Shown: in pieces, positions 1-11,924 of the stretch
Position numbering within the stretch: the first letter of the stretch is position 1
How the letters are laid out: each line of letters opens with the position of its first letter
Assembly (NCBI GenBank): GCA_029891345.1
Contig: CM056999.1
Location: forward strand, 25,331,418-25,395,417
Reading direction: 5' to 3'
DNA: 64,000 nucleotides
Source of the DNA: Dryococelus australis
Taxonomy: Eukaryota > Arthropoda > Insecta > Phasmatodea > Phasmatidae
Translations under genes and position numbers: made by a program
Notes under the pieces: model-generated
Told to the model about the DNA's origin: nothing
The model's database searches: none
Seen by the model: only the letters and a program-made list of their open reading frames with translations

Positions 1-1204
1 TTGCATTCTTCAACTGTGATCTTTGGTGGGATTGCTCTCCCTTCATGGATGGCAGAGCCTTTGCTGCACTCTCTCATGGAAGGGAATGAAGCGGGGTTGT
101 TTTCCTTTGCGTGGATGGTATCTGGTGCTCACTCAGAGGTAACTGAAGTGCCTGGCTTTGGGTGTTTTCCTGCGCAGGGATGATTACTTCACATGCGCAT
201 CTGGCATAAAGAGTTAGTTGAGTGTCGTCTGCTATTTCCTTGGTTGTCCCAAGTTGGGAGGTTGCCTGTCTGCTCTGGGGGTTCATGCTTAGGTTTCGAT
301 GCTCTATTTGGGTGCAGTGTCACCACATGTGATGAGTTGGATTTCAAATAAAAGATATGCCCAGTATGCATCACACGTCAAATACATTTATGAACTTATT
401 TTCAAATGCCTTTGCATGTGCGTATTTAAAACAAAATGTTGCAGTTCACTGATTTTTGCATACTCTTATGCACCTATAAATTAAATGCAACCTTTAATTT
501 TTCTTTGTTCCTTTTATTTTTGTTTACCAAAGGCAAATACAGGGATCTGCAGCATCTCTGAGAATTTTCTACCAGTATCTCTCTTTCCTTTGAACTTAAG
601 CACTGTATGTAGCCTGCATCTCGGATTTTGGTTACTTGGATGTTGGATGCACCATGGACAGCATGGTGTACCCTACGAGCCCTCACCACAGCTGTGCACT
701 CGTCCAAACCACTTCTCCTGTAAGCTGTTATATGCCTCTGGGATTCTTAGAGATGCATCCTTCTCCGCTACCCTTACATCGCAACCCCATGTCGGCACAG
801 TAGGGATGTGCACACACTCTACGTGAGCCGGCTGCCTTCCCCTCGAACTGCACTGTTTGGCTGCACAAAGAGGTGGCACTCACAGTTTCTCGCTCCAGCA
901 GGCTCTCTTCCCCTTCTGCCACCCCTAATTCCTTACCAGCTCACAACTGGTTGGACAGTATATAAGGGAATTCTATTCCTGGCCCAAGTTTGTCTACCAT
1001 CGGCTGGTGGTACAGCCATATCACTGCATTACTGAGTCAGTCTACGCTCAAGTTTGCTGCACGTTGTTGTGATTTTCAGTCAGCTACTGGCTAATCTTGT
1101 GACCACATTAATGTTATTATTTAATTGTAGAGTTGCGTCAAAATAGCGAATGCTATAAATGCGAAATAGCTGCTAAACTTTTCAATAGATGCTATAATCT
1201 GCTA
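1..1204. other. Unassigned AT-rich stretch
   Basis: No exon, transposon protein or tandem repeat recognised. Short open frames have no family resemblance. At 1127-1204 there is a run of AATGCTATAAATGC / TGCTAAA-like motifs next to TAGAGTTGCGTCAAAATAGC. It looks like the degenerate end of a DNA transposon and may belong to the inverted-repeat element that follows. Confidence 0.4.
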
Positions 1205-1310
1205 AATTTAAAATTAATTAACTCTAAAATACCTTTTAAAACCAAACTTTTATTTATAAATACCCTAAAAAGAGAAAAATAATTATAGTAGTTATAGAAT
1301 TTGTAGAACT

Positions 1311-2755
1311 TGACACCATTAGGTGAGACACGAGACGAACGAAGATACAAATACTTGCTGGTAATTTGGGTGCCAACGGTGTTTCCCAGTCACCTCACTG
1401 TTGAGACTCAGGGTTCTCAGGGATGCTGTGGGTTCTGTGTGTCCGTCTCACCCAAGCGTACTTACGATACACTTTGTAATACTAAACATTTACTAAACAT
1501 TTTATCACTGTAAAAATGGTGTGGCGAGGACACTGTCACTACAAATAAAAGATCTGAACACTGTGATACGTACTTTTTATTTTACCGTTCATACAAATAA
1601 CGTGCCAAGCAATTTAATGATGATAAATTGGACTTGTCTAGCTTACTCCGTGTGGGTGCTCCCAAGTCCGCAATTACTCTAGCGCACTCCTATGTGGATG
1701 ACATCACTGTGGTGTTTGAAAACACAATCTTCACAAGGGAAGGGGGCTCGACAGCCACTAGGGTGGACTGATGATTTTCCCTGAAGATAGGACATAGAGA
1801 ATTACAAAATGAATTAATACATAAATACGTGTGATTATTTGGCATCACTAGCACGGACTCGTCGGGGCTCGCCCTCCAGCACGTGGTTAGTGTGGTGACG
1901 GCCTGTACACATAGCCGGCTAGGACGGAAATAATATCACCTTACAAAATTACACAAATATCAATGAAACAAGATCGGGCACGATATGAACAATAACACAG
2001 AAATTACAATGAAACGCCTTTAACATGGGCGGATGATGCCTGATTCATGTTGCGCGGGCCGCATGGCCTCCCCGACATCTTTCTTCCTATCTCGTTTAAG
2101 TTTTAAAAAGTCGCAAGGGCACAAATTATTATTTAAGCAGGAGCATAATGCTGGGGAAATGTCTGGCTAACGTACACAAAGCAAAGGTTGACCAATATAC
2201 TTAATTGAAACTATTGTAATCTACATCAGTGCTCAGAAGTTGTAGTGCGTGCGTGACAGTGTCTTACCTCGCCAGTTCTCCTTGACAGACTGCCCGGCAG
2301 CAAGCGTCGCACGGACCTACCATGGCTGCCCATGGGGTTCACATAAGCCGAAGTGCTATGCACGCTGAGTAAAATATTTTATATTGAAAAGTAAAAGGCA
2401 CTTTAAAAATTAAAATATGAATTGACACTGTACATTTTAATTTGGAATTTCTTGTTTTCTTTTAATATCTTATGTTACGGCATTCTAGCCGGAGTAGAAC
2501 TGTTCTTAATCTCTACGCAGCGCACAGTTTGAATTTATAATCAAGTATGGTGCAACACTTAATGAACATACAAATATTAAAAATAAAAACACTATGACCT
2601 CGAATAAAAGAAAACACATTTAACATTTGAAAAATTCAATATTCCCGTTATGGGAAAGTCCAATTTAAGGCCTCTTTGCACACGTGCTTCCCACTTGTCA
2701 CGTGGTGGTGAATGCCGTCATGGTCTTAACACTTGCTGGCTGTTAGCCGGCGTCA
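1311..2755 (-). mobile_element. Solo LTR inserted in the inverted-repeat arm
   Basis: On the minus strand the unit starts TGACGCCGGC and ends GGTGTCA, giving short terminal inverted repeats with TG...CA. It is flanked by AACT at 1307-1310 and again at 2756-2759, a target-site duplication. The host arm is otherwise continuous across it. At 57206 and beyond, a plus-strand copy begins TGATACCGGCTAACAGCC and continues into retroelement gag, which identifies the sequence as an LTR. Near position 2068 on the minus strand there is an ATG frame (MSGRPCGPRNMNQ) matched by MSERSCDPRNLNQ at 57861 in the other copy, so a short coding stretch lies inside the LTR. Confidence 0.7.
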
Positions 2756-2851
2756 AACTTGTAAGATGTGGTCATCAAACAGCCGTAATAAACTTTACTA
2801 CAAATTGTTATATTTATATGAATTTATATTTTGTATATAAAAATTTGGTAT

Positions 2852-3209
2852 AATATAGAACATATAACTCATTAGCATGGTTGTAGTAAGCACATATCGT
2901 GTGTAAGGATGTTTACTACTCGCAATATAAATAGTATATATCATTTGCATAAGCATAGTAAGAACATATCTTGTTCAAGGCTGTTAGCTATTCACAATAT
3001 AGCATGTTTAACTTATTTGCACAAGTGTAGTAAGCACATATCTTGAGTAAGAATCTTAACTTTTCATAATATAGAATGTGTACATCATTTGCGTAATCGT
3101 AGCAAGCGCACATAGTGTGTAAGGCTGTTAACTATTTGCAATATAGAACGTATAACTCATTTGCGCAAGCGTAGTAAGAACATATCTTGCATAAGGTTTT
3201 AACTATTAA
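2852..3209. repeat. 72-bp tandem repeat, five units
   Basis: Units start at 2852, 2924, 2996, 3068 and 3140, each exactly 72 bp after the last and each beginning AATATA. The conserved core is GTAGTAAG.ACATATC followed by TGTAAGGCTGTTAACTA. Units differ by scattered substitutions but no indels, so the array is old but has kept its period. It fills the loop between the inverted arms of the host element. Confidence 0.9.
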
Positions 3210-3372
3210 CGCCAATATTTTATATACTATTGATATAAACATAAAAATTTGTAGTAAAGTTTGACCGTGTCTTACTAATTCTACAAATTCAATAACTACT
3301 ATAATAATTTTTCCCTTTTAGGGCATTTATAAAAAAAATTTTGTTTTAAAAGTTTTTTATAGTTAATTTATT

Positions 3373-3887
3373 TTTCAGTTTTTAGTCTCACCAATTTTTA
3401 TTTTATTATTATAACAGTAGACTGGTTATACATTAATTTATACATTCGTGAAACTAAAAAGACTAAAAATGTGGAGTTATACACTGAAGGCCCCTTCCAC
3501 ACTTCGGACTGCAACCTGACCAACCGTGATGAAAAAAATATGAGAGACTAAAAATACTAAATAGGTATCACTATATACATTATGTTACATCCTTTAATTT
3601 TTATGACTAATACTATCTATACGGCACACTGATTGTACATTTTTAATGTAATTTTATGTTATATCTTTCACAAGTCACTCCTCTGTGAATCATTTTAATT
3701 ACCTACATAATGTTTTAACAGTTTTTTTATAAAAGTGTATTCTTCTTTGCAATAGTAACATCTAAACCCAAAGAAATTGCATTTCTTACTTTAAAAATTA
3801 ATACACATTTTCCTTAAACTAAACTACTTATCTCTATGACATGCATAAACATGAACATTATTGTCGGGCCCAAAAACCAACAGCCTT
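3373..3887. other. Unassigned AT-rich stretch
   Basis: AT-rich DNA immediately right of the inverted-repeat arm. No coding signal, repeat unit or transposon end is recognised. Confidence 0.4.
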
Positions 3888-4335
3888 GGAAGTAGGGAGG
3901 GGGAGGGGGGTCAGCTAACCTAACCTAACATGTCCCTTTCCCCAAGGGGTACTATCGATTCCCCACTAGTCCCGTGCTCACCCTCCTCACAGCTTTTGCG
4001 TTAACGCAAATCTTAATTTTAGCATCTTTCCCCTCCCCCCCCCCCCCAATCCGGAAATGGAAGGGAAGGTAGGTATGTTACCCTAACTCACACCTTTCCC
4101 TAAGAGGGGACTATCAATCCTCTCTATGCCCGTTCCCACCCGCCTCACCTTTTTTGCATAAACACTAACCTTAATTTTGAGAGCAAACACCCCTCCTCCC
4201 CCCCCCCACACCCTCCACAGAGAAATTGTGGTTCGGGGTTCAGCTACCCTAACTAGCCCCTTTCCACAAGGGGTACTTTCAATCACCCCTAGGCCATTTC
4301 CACCCTTCTCTCCATTTTTGCATAAAGTATTAGAC
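3888..4335. repeat. About 160-bp tandem repeat with C-tracts, 2.7 units
   Basis: Three diverged copies share, in order: an AACCTAAC-like segment, CCCTTTCCCCAAGGGG, ACTATCRATCC, a CC-rich segment, TTTTGCATAAA and a homopolymeric C run. The ACTATC/ACTTTC anchor occurs at about 3951, 4110 and 4275. The third copy stops after TTTTGCATAAA. The strong strand asymmetry (C- and T-rich top strand) produces spurious open frames here. Confidence 0.8.
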
Positions 4336-4369
4336 GAAGCAAATGGTAAGTGCTGGACAGACACCTAAG

Positions 4370-6530
4370 TCAAGTTAAATAAAACAGCTTGTAAAAAATA
4401 TTCATTCTATAGGATAACTAAAAATAAGATGCGCTAAAGTAAAATTACCTCAACTATAAGTTGTTTCAATCAAGATGCCTTCCAATATAAGACCCATAAT
4501 GTAATTCATCAAATACAAACTGCCCCAAATTAAGATGCACTCAAATTCATTATGCCCTGATGCACGACGCCTTAAGGAGGGTGGTACGAAACCCTTTGTT
4601 ATGTGACTTCTGAAGTTAAGAGGAGGTCGTCATTGTCAATAGTATGGCTTTGGTTCATGATGCCAGTATCATGAAGAAAAATAACTTAGACAGTCTTAGT
4701 GTTTGGTTGGTGGTTGGCCAGTATAAAGAACAGGGCATGTGGCCTGTCTGGTTGGAACAAAGTCATGTGCTAATGTCATGGTCTGGCAGATGGTCTGACC
4801 CTTAGCAATATGTTTAACTTGCCGTGAAGGCTGCTGTCCCAGTTGCTGTGAAGGTTACTGACTGCTGTGGATCCCATTGGGACGTAGTGCTCAGTTGACT
4901 TGGTTGTAGCCCGGAGTAGGCTGGTGGTTGACGTGCTGTTGACTCCCGAACTAGGAGTGGGCTATACCCAGAGGATACCTCTCTGGATAGTCTCAGCCAC
5001 TGGATGCGGTAAGCCAGCAGTCTTGGTGAGGGGTGGCACTGGGAGGTGAGGCCTCTTCAGTGGGCAGGCGGTATGAACTCTGCCCTGCAGAGGTGTACTG
5101 CAATGTGCAGGTGGTGTGGTTGGTTTGTGAGTCAGGTTATTTCTGGAGACGTAAGCCGCCCTTCTAGACTTCCTCTGGGCACCACCCTTCTGGGTGTAAG
5201 GCATAGGGGAAGGTACAAATTCCACCTCGTGGAAGCGAAGCAGGTGACATAAGTCCCTACTGTGTTCTGCCAAGAGCCGCAGCCACACAGGAAAGAGTTA
5301 TAATCTATGCTCTTTTTATCCAGCCCCGTGCAGAGCGCTGGACAGCGTGGCAGGTTCCCTCAGGCCATACTGCAACGATGCTTGGGTCTGGTATCCACAG
5401 GGGTTAGTCCTCCAGAACCAACACTTACTCCTTTCTGGCCCCGCAGAGAACTGTGGCAGAGTATAGGTTGGCCTGATTGGCTAGCCACCTGGTGGAGGTC
5501 TTGCTAATGGTTGGGGCTCTACTCTACTCAGAGCCCAGAAGTATAGCATAGGTGCCCTTCTAATGGGTTTGTGTATTATTGCTTTGGTTAGCATGGTCTT
5601 TGGCTTCACTCTACGTGAGGTTACCACAGTGACACCAGAAATTCAGTATTCAACTAATCTTTAATTGACACGGAAGTTAATCTACGTACAGCCAGGTGAA
5701 ATGGACCTGGTTCTAACCTGATGGGGAGGGATATAAAACTGCTGGTAGTGTACTACAACTTTCCCTAACTATCTGCCGGTTGTCGTGAAGGGACCGCTAG
5801 AGGCCGCTACCAGAAAGGTAGTTGTAATGATTGCCATTACAGTCCAGTAAGCCAGACTGGAGGTAGTCCTGAAGGGACCGCCGAGATAACTGTTAACCAG
5901 GGAGAGGTAAGAAGGGCTTCACAGATGTCTTCAGGAGCTGTTGGTGTAGTCTGCCAGAATTTCTAGAGGGAGTTTCCGCAAGCACAAAAGATGCTTCTGG
6001 TGGAGTCGACGTTAATATTTGGCTTCATCCAGCCCTGCCCAGAGCGGTGGAAGAAGCATGGACTGTCGTTTTCAGGCTGCGCAGGGCCTTATATACTAGT
6101 TGACTGCTGGATAAGTCTTGGCGAGAAGGAAAAGAAAGATAAGCTCCTCTCCTTGTGTCATCTCCTGATATTGTCTGCTAGCATCCCTTATCACGTCTTA
6201 GTAAAAGTAGTGCTTCTCCCTTGGCGCGCCGCAGAATGATGTGACCTTGGGTAGCGGGCTCGATCTCTCTGCCTAAAGTACAATCTCCCTTCGGGGGTTG
6301 ACGTGATGTCTTCTTGGAGAGTAGAGTGAACATTTAAAAGCTGGATGCACATGACTGTAATATTACCTCTCATTGCAAGGGCATGCCCTGTAGGCACATG
6401 ATCACCCTCTGCTAGTACTGATAAAGACTTACCCAGGCAAACTGAAACAGGGTTCAGATGGAGCGAAGTCGAGTGTGCTTCATAGTTGCGCAGAGCATCA
6501 CGCGTCATCCCGAAAGTAACTTGAAAATTA
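4370..6530. other. Probable degenerate LTR-type repeat
   Basis: GC-richer than its surroundings, with no coding match. It contains internal direct duplications: ATCCAGCCC.G..CAGAGCG recurs at 5318 and 6027, and GTGAAGGGACCGC / CTGAAGGGACCGC at about 5787 and 5869. There is also a minus-strand TATATAAGG near 6091. The composition resembles the LTRs elsewhere in the window, but I cannot place ends or an open reading frame. Confidence 0.3.
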
Positions 6531-6922
6531 TATCCAGAAATTGACTCTTAAATAAGACGCGTCTAAAATATTCCCAATTTGAGACAACATTCTCCCCGTC
6601 CCCAAAGAAATGGCTATGAAAGAAAGTAGCTAATAGGATAACAGTACTTCAAAATATTTTAGATTCATTTTTAGTCTAGTGTTTATTTTGACTTTTTTAA
6701 ATATTTTAAATAACTTTATATCAGGCCTACCATTTTAACTGATATTTAACTCTAAAGAAAATTTCTGTGAAAGAATGGACTTCCTTTTTAGCCGATATTG
6801 AGACCCAATATTTTCATTTATGGACAACCGTTAAACCAGAGGTTGATAGGGTGGCAATGTTGGAGTAAGAGGGGCTCAACTGCTGCCATTTTTATTCAGC
6901 AGTTGCCGTTCTTATTCCAAGT

Positions 6923-7239
6923 TGTTGTAAAATAAACACTTTGTTTATTTGCTCATCTATTTAATGAACTCAAAAACTTGAAACAACTCATTTACCAACA
7001 AAGAATACAATCTGAGTTGCACACAACAACAACCAACTTATATCTGGCCGCCATGACACTACATCTTAAAATTACTGACTGTAAACTAACAACATTAAAA
7101 CACAAGGCATAATACTGCCAACAGGTGAATATGCATAATAGTAGAATGAAAAACAACATAAGTATTATCCCAGGGCATATTTAACATAATTAACATGCTA
7201 TATAAGTGTCACTTTATGTTCTTTCAATTGTTCTCAACA
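6923..7239 (-). repeat. Copia 3' LTR
   Basis: It matches 11656-11924 closely over shared blocks such as AAACACTTTGTTTATTTGC and CTTTATGTTCTTTCAATTG. It is about 48 bp longer because the other LTR has lost a segment (here around 7100-7170). Being low-coordinate in a minus-strand element, it is the 3' LTR. Confidence 0.92.
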
Positions 7240-7522
7240 CCCTCCCTCAATTGAAACAACAAACGGACACGTAAAGCACATTGAGTTCATACAATCCTCT
7301 AATAAAAAATAATACTCTAGTCCCTTATGTTTCCGAAGCCTCTCAAAATTGGGCCTTTGTGAAAATATCTGTGATCTGATCTTCACTTGATACATAACAA
7401 GACTACAGTCCCATCACTAGCTTTCTCTCTAATGAAGTGATGCTGAACATCCACATGTTTCAGTCGCTTGTTCTCAACATTGAATGCAATTCTGATGGCA
7501 GATTGATTATCTTCAAAAATAG

Positions 7523-8947
7523 TTATAGGTTTCTCACACTTGCTGAAACATATTTAACTCTTGAAACAGTTTCTTCAAGCCAGCAAACTTCACATACCGC
7601 AGCACTCAAAGCAATGTATTCACCTTCTGTCAATGACAGGGCCACAGAAGTCTGCTTCTTAGACGACCATACCACGGTTGATTTTCCCAACTGGAACAAA
7701 TATCCGGATGTTGACTTTCTATCGTCGAGATCTCCAGCCCAGTTTGCATCCACATAGCCTTGTAACTGAATTTGCCCCCTTCCTGTACACCATGCTCAAC
7801 TTAACTATTCCCTTGATGTAACGAAGTATTCTCTTGAGTGCTGTCATCAACTCATCACTGGCCCGATCTTGATATCAACTCAGGAATATTACTGCCCAAC
7901 AAATATCCCATCTTGTACCTGACACTGCGTACATTAAACAACCGATGAGTGGTCTGCACTGCGGCTCTAGGTTTTTATTACACATCTCAACATACATTAT
8001 GAAGATGACCTTTCCAATTGGATCAATCGGTTTGGAGACTGGCTTACAGTCGGTCATCTCAAACTTTCGCAAGACACTTTCAAGGTATGAGGTCTGATTC
8101 AAGGGGGTTTCTCCATTAGATAAATCATGTTCAGTCCTAATTCTCAAATATGTAGAAGCCTTTCCCAAATCCTTCATTCTGAAGTACAAGCTCAATTTTA
8201 TCTTGTTTGTTTTTATATCACTTTCTTCTCTTCTGTACCTACCGTTAGTAGGTCATCCACATGCAGTAGAACATAGAGACCACGGGATTCATTTCCCTTG
8301 AAATACAAGCAGAAGTCACTTGTTGACCTGGTGAATCCTTCCCTCTTCATAACTTCGTTGAATTTTGTGTTCCAATATTTCAGTGACTTCTTTAAGCCAT
8401 ACAAGGATTTATTTAATTTGAGTACTATGTTTTCTCCTTCCACTTCCATTCCGTCAGGCACCGAAAGAAACACAGTTTCATCAATGTCTTCATAAAGAAA
8501 AACCCCTGTCACATCCATTTGATGAATGGGCATGCCTCTCTGATTTGCCACCGCTACAAGTACCCGCACTGTTGAAAGTCTGGCAACAGACGCATATGTC
8601 TCAGAAGAATCAAAGGATCCCTGTTGCTTGAACCCTCTGGCAACAAGTCGGGCTTTATACACTGTTGGATTACTCTTATCATCTCTTTTTGTTTTGAATA
8701 CCCATTCCGTCCCTACTAAGCTAACGTCTACAGGCCCTTCCACTTCCACCCATGTATTGTTTTTTCTTAAATTTTCCAATCTTTGATTCACTGCATTTCT
8801 CCATTTTGCTGAGTTTTGACTATTCATGGCCTCTTCGAATGTGGCAGGATCATCATGTTCGATAACGCACAGCAAATTAAAATCACAGTCAAACCTTTTT
8901 GGATTTCTTAAGCTGTCTCTGCATTGTATTTCTTTATTGTTACTCAC
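7523..8947 (-). pseudogene. Copia reverse transcriptase and RNase H remnant
   Basis: Minus strand, three open blocks. At 8947-8213 is the copia reverse transcriptase: WVFKTKRDD, YKARLVARGF, QMDVTGVFLY, SLYGLKKS and the catalytic YVLLHVDDLL region (VDD). At 8195-7875 is the end of RT with LGIRT-like and SNGETPLNQ blocks (homologous to copia LG..I). At 7753-7523 is RNase H, with DANWAGDLDDRKSTSGY, SLTEGEYIALS and CEVCWLEE. Stops or frameshifts lie between 8213 and 8195 and between 7875 and 7753, so no full polyprotein is possible. Confidence 0.93.
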
Positions 8948-9370
8948 TCCTACACATTACAACCTTTACATTACAGCATGTTAGATCCTCCGTCTCCATC
9001 CTCACTCCTTTGTCCTCTCCACTCCAGTCTCACCAACCTCCCTACACACAACTTACCTCATGCAACACTGTCTCTATTTCTCAAACACCTGATATCAACA
9101 AAACCCTTTTCTCTGACACACTCGTACTCTTCCGGTTCAATGTTTCCAGCTTCATTTTCTTCCTGTGTTAGCTACTTGGTCTGGCTGTATTAACATTTGC
9201 CTCTTCTTCATTGAGGTCAGGAAACCCTAAGAAGTCTTCTTTTTCACCATCCTGTGAATCCTCACATGTATCCTTCGTATCACTTTCCATATTGCTCGGA
9301 TATACAATGCTTTTTTGTAACGCTTCTCCACTGTCCCTTTTCTGAGTGAAATTTACATTGTAGCTCACTA

Positions 9371-10054
9371 TCACCTTGTTTTCATTTGGTAGAAAGACAC
9401 AAAATCCTTTTGATGTTTCGCTGTAGCCAACAATATGTCTTTCTTAGATTTTACATCCCATTTCTTATGAGTCTGATCTGCAATATGAACATATGCTTCT
9501 AATCCAAACACTTTCAACAATGTTATATTGTAATCCTTTCCCTTCCAAAATTGATAAGGTGTTTTGCCCTCAACTGTACTGGCGCCTGTTCTATTTTTCA
9601 CATAGACTGCTGTGTTTACAGCTTCAGCCCAAAACTTTTTTTCTAAGCCCTTGGCTGTCATCATGGTTCTGGTCGCCTCACCTATTGTGTGCATCTCCCT
9701 TTCTATCCTACCAGACTGTTCTGGAAAATACAGTACACTTTGTTCATGTACAACACCTAATTCTGATAATAACTGTTCCATGTCACTGTTAACAAACTCT
9801 GTCCCACAATCTGTACAAAGTGTTTTGAACATCTCACCCCTCGGATTCTTCAACCACGCTGTAAACACCTTGAGTTTTTCTTTGACCTCATTTTTGTGTT
9901 TAAAAAAAAAAAACGAAAGTGAGAGTAATCGTCCTTCAGCAGCAAATAATATTTAGAGCCGCCTATAAATATAGTTTCCAAGGGGCCACACAAGTCTGCA
10001 TGTATTATTTCTTCACTTCTCGGAGGTGGTGGTGGTGGTGGTGGTGGTGGTTGT

Positions 10055-10106
<52 letters not shown>

Positions 10107-10465
10107 CATTATTATTATTATTATTTATTTATTTATTACTGCTTTTGAAAGAACTTCTTGTGTTTGCTTGCTTAAAATGCAAGGTTCACAAAATACTTCG
10201 GGTCCACTCGTCATCTTCTGACCATACAAATTTAATACACCTTTTACCTATTGTAGGTTCTGGTGAGCCATTCTTTCATCCAGAGAGAGAGAAGGTCTTG
10301 TTTTTCACCCACAAAGGCAACACCTGAATTATGTGACCTAAATTTCATTTTATATAAGCTTTGTGCACGTTCTGCAATGGCTGAAATTTTACCTTTGCTA
10401 TTTAGAATTTTTGATACATGATTGTTTGAAACCATAGTGTAGCCTTTGTCAAGTGCAGATCCCAC
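9371..10465 (-). pseudogene. Copia integrase remnant
   Basis: Minus strand. At 10465-10244 a fragment with the GAG-pre-integrase pattern (AIAERAQSLYKMKF) is followed by disrupted sequence. The integrase core is open at 9868-9371 with TDCGTEFVN, then FPEQSGRIEREMHT, the D and E of the DDE site, and AVYVKNRTGAST. Between the two halves, 10027-10137 holds a (GGT)n run, a long poly-T and an ATT-rich run that cannot be part of a working reading frame. A linker remnant continues at 9374-9168. Confidence 0.9.
10021..10140. repeat. (GGT)n / poly-T / (ATT)n tract inside copia
   Basis: Eight GGT repeats, then about 45 T residues, then ATT and ATTT repeats. It lies within the integrase reading frame of the minus-strand element and is either a simple-sequence expansion after inactivation or the A-tail (minus strand) of a small retroposon insertion. 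I see no insertion body next to it. Confidence 0.85.
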
Positions 10466-10847
10466 TGAAAAAAAGGTTTATTTTCATTTCTGGCACAAGC
10501 AGTACATTTTGCAGTATGATTTTTGAGGCACCCTCACAAGTATCTGACAATAACCTAACACTACCAATGCCTTCAGCTTGCAAAACTCTTGCATCTCCAA
10601 ATTTTACTAGCCAGTCTATATTCAAAGTACGATAGGACGAGAAAAGTTTCTTTCTGCAACACAGCTGTTCTCAAGCTCCAGTATCTAGAAACCAAGTATA
10701 GTTATTGTATGTATCACAGATCAAGGCTGATGTAAAGACAGTGAATGCTTCTTCATCTCTATTTACATTTGTACTTTCTGATTTTTGTATCTCCCTTTTG
10801 AAATGATAACAGTCCCTTTTGATGTGTCCTAATTTGTTACAAAAATT

Positions 10848-11442
10848 TCAGAGAATAGAATTTTTCCCTAGACCCAATCTGAAACATAAGGCCCTAAGAC
10901 GTCCGGTTTTCCCACATTCAAGACATTTTTTTATGGGATTAAATTTTCTTGCGATAGCAAATGCTGTTAGATCTTCTTTTGCTGATAGAACTCTCTCCTC
11001 TTCCATCAACAATCTAGCTATCAAATTTCCCATGGTCCGCCTATCCACCGGAACCGAGTCCCAGGCACTAACAAAATGAGCATAAATTGATGGCAAGGCC
11101 ATAAGGATTTTGGTTATAATCATAGTTTCCAAAAGTTTTTCACCTTGCTGTTTTAAGTTACTGACAGTATCTTCGACTCTGGACACCTGGCAAAAATTGC
11201 AAACTAAAGAACTTCTGTTGTAGCAAGTGTACCAAAAGCTCAGATCTTCTTTAAAACAGTGTCAACCGTATCTTCCAGATTTCTTCAGTACTGTCATATG
11301 TTAGAACATGGGTCATTGGTCCTTCGTCCAATAGTGTAACAATTAGATCTTGAGCTAAGAAATCTTTCTGTTGCCATTCCTTTAATGTTCTTTCGTAGTC
11401 ATCACTTCCAGGTTCCGGCTTCACACATGTACCATTTACCAC
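10848..11442 (-). pseudogene. Copia gag remnant with zinc knuckle
   Basis: Minus strand, two blocks. The block at 11442-11251 has the start of the gag domain (LKEWQQKDFLAQDLIVTLLD), as in UBN2-type gag. The block at 11186-10848 has LLETMIITKILMALPSIYAH, then MEEERV, and ends with a CCHC knuckle of the form CLECGKTGRLRALC in which the expected His is not in its usual place. A break lies between the blocks. Confidence 0.88.
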
Positions 11443-11655
11443 ATCGGAAACACCTTTTGTCCCCCAATGTAACTCCAGTCTGGAATTTCCACGTTTTCCA
11501 ATTACTTTTAGAACTTAACTTTATCTTATTTTCTTCCATTTTGTTCATAATTACATAACGTTAATCTGACAAGAAAAAAATGTAATTTACATTAAGGCAC
11601 AAGAAAAAAAAATTTCATTTCAACTTAGCATTTTCCATGTCCTGGGCCCATAACC

Positions 11656-11924
11656 TGTTGTTAATAAACACTTTGTTTATTTGCCCATCTATTTAATCCA
11701 CTCAAAAACTTGAAACATCTCATTTACCAACAAAGAATACAATCTGAGTTGCACGCAACAACAATCAACTTATATTCGGCCACCATGACACTACATCTAA
11801 AAATTATTGACTCTAAACAAACAACATCAAAATACAACTAACATAGGTACTATCCCAGGTCATATTTAACATAAATAACAGGCTACATAAGAGTCACTTT
11901 ATGTTCTTTCAATTGTTCTCAACA
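11656..11924 (-). repeat. Copia 5' LTR
   Basis: Upstream LTR of the minus-strand element, 269 bp and TG...CA bounded. It carries an internal deletion relative to the 3' LTR. The many point differences between the two LTRs show that the insertion is not recent. Confidence 0.92.

Larger units (their letters stand above)
1205..3372. mobile_element. Long-inverted-repeat DNA element, interrupted by a solo LTR
   Basis: The right arm (about 3203-3372) is the reverse complement of a left arm that is now in two pieces, 1205-1310 and 2760-2850. The left piece reads AGTAGTTATAGAATTTGTAG and the right arm, reversed, reads AGTAGTTATTGAATTTGTAG. The inner pieces share AACTTTACTACAAATT. Removing the sequence between the left pieces restores one continuous arm, so the intervening DNA is a later insertion. 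The centre holds a 72-bp tandem array. No transposase is visible, so this is a non-autonomous foldback or MITE-like element. Its outer ends and target duplication are not resolved. Confidence 0.7.
6923..11924 (-). mobile_element. Ty1/copia retrotransposon, complete but inactivated
   Basis: A 5,002-bp minus-strand element bounded by LTRs and a perfect 5-bp duplication, CAAGT, at 6918-6922 and 11925-11929. On the minus strand the LTR begins TGTTGAGAACAATTGAAAG and ends with AACA. From high to low coordinate the internal order is gag with zinc knuckle, GAG-pre-integrase, integrase, reverse transcriptase and RNase H, the order diagnostic of copia. All parts carry stops or frameshifts, so it cannot move autonomously. 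It landed inside another repeat. Confidence 0.95.

Noticed and set aside
637-830. ATG-started frame MDSMVYPTSPHHSCALVQTT as a possible first exon
   Set aside because: It ends in a stop without a donor and shows no link in phase or composition to the supported exons.
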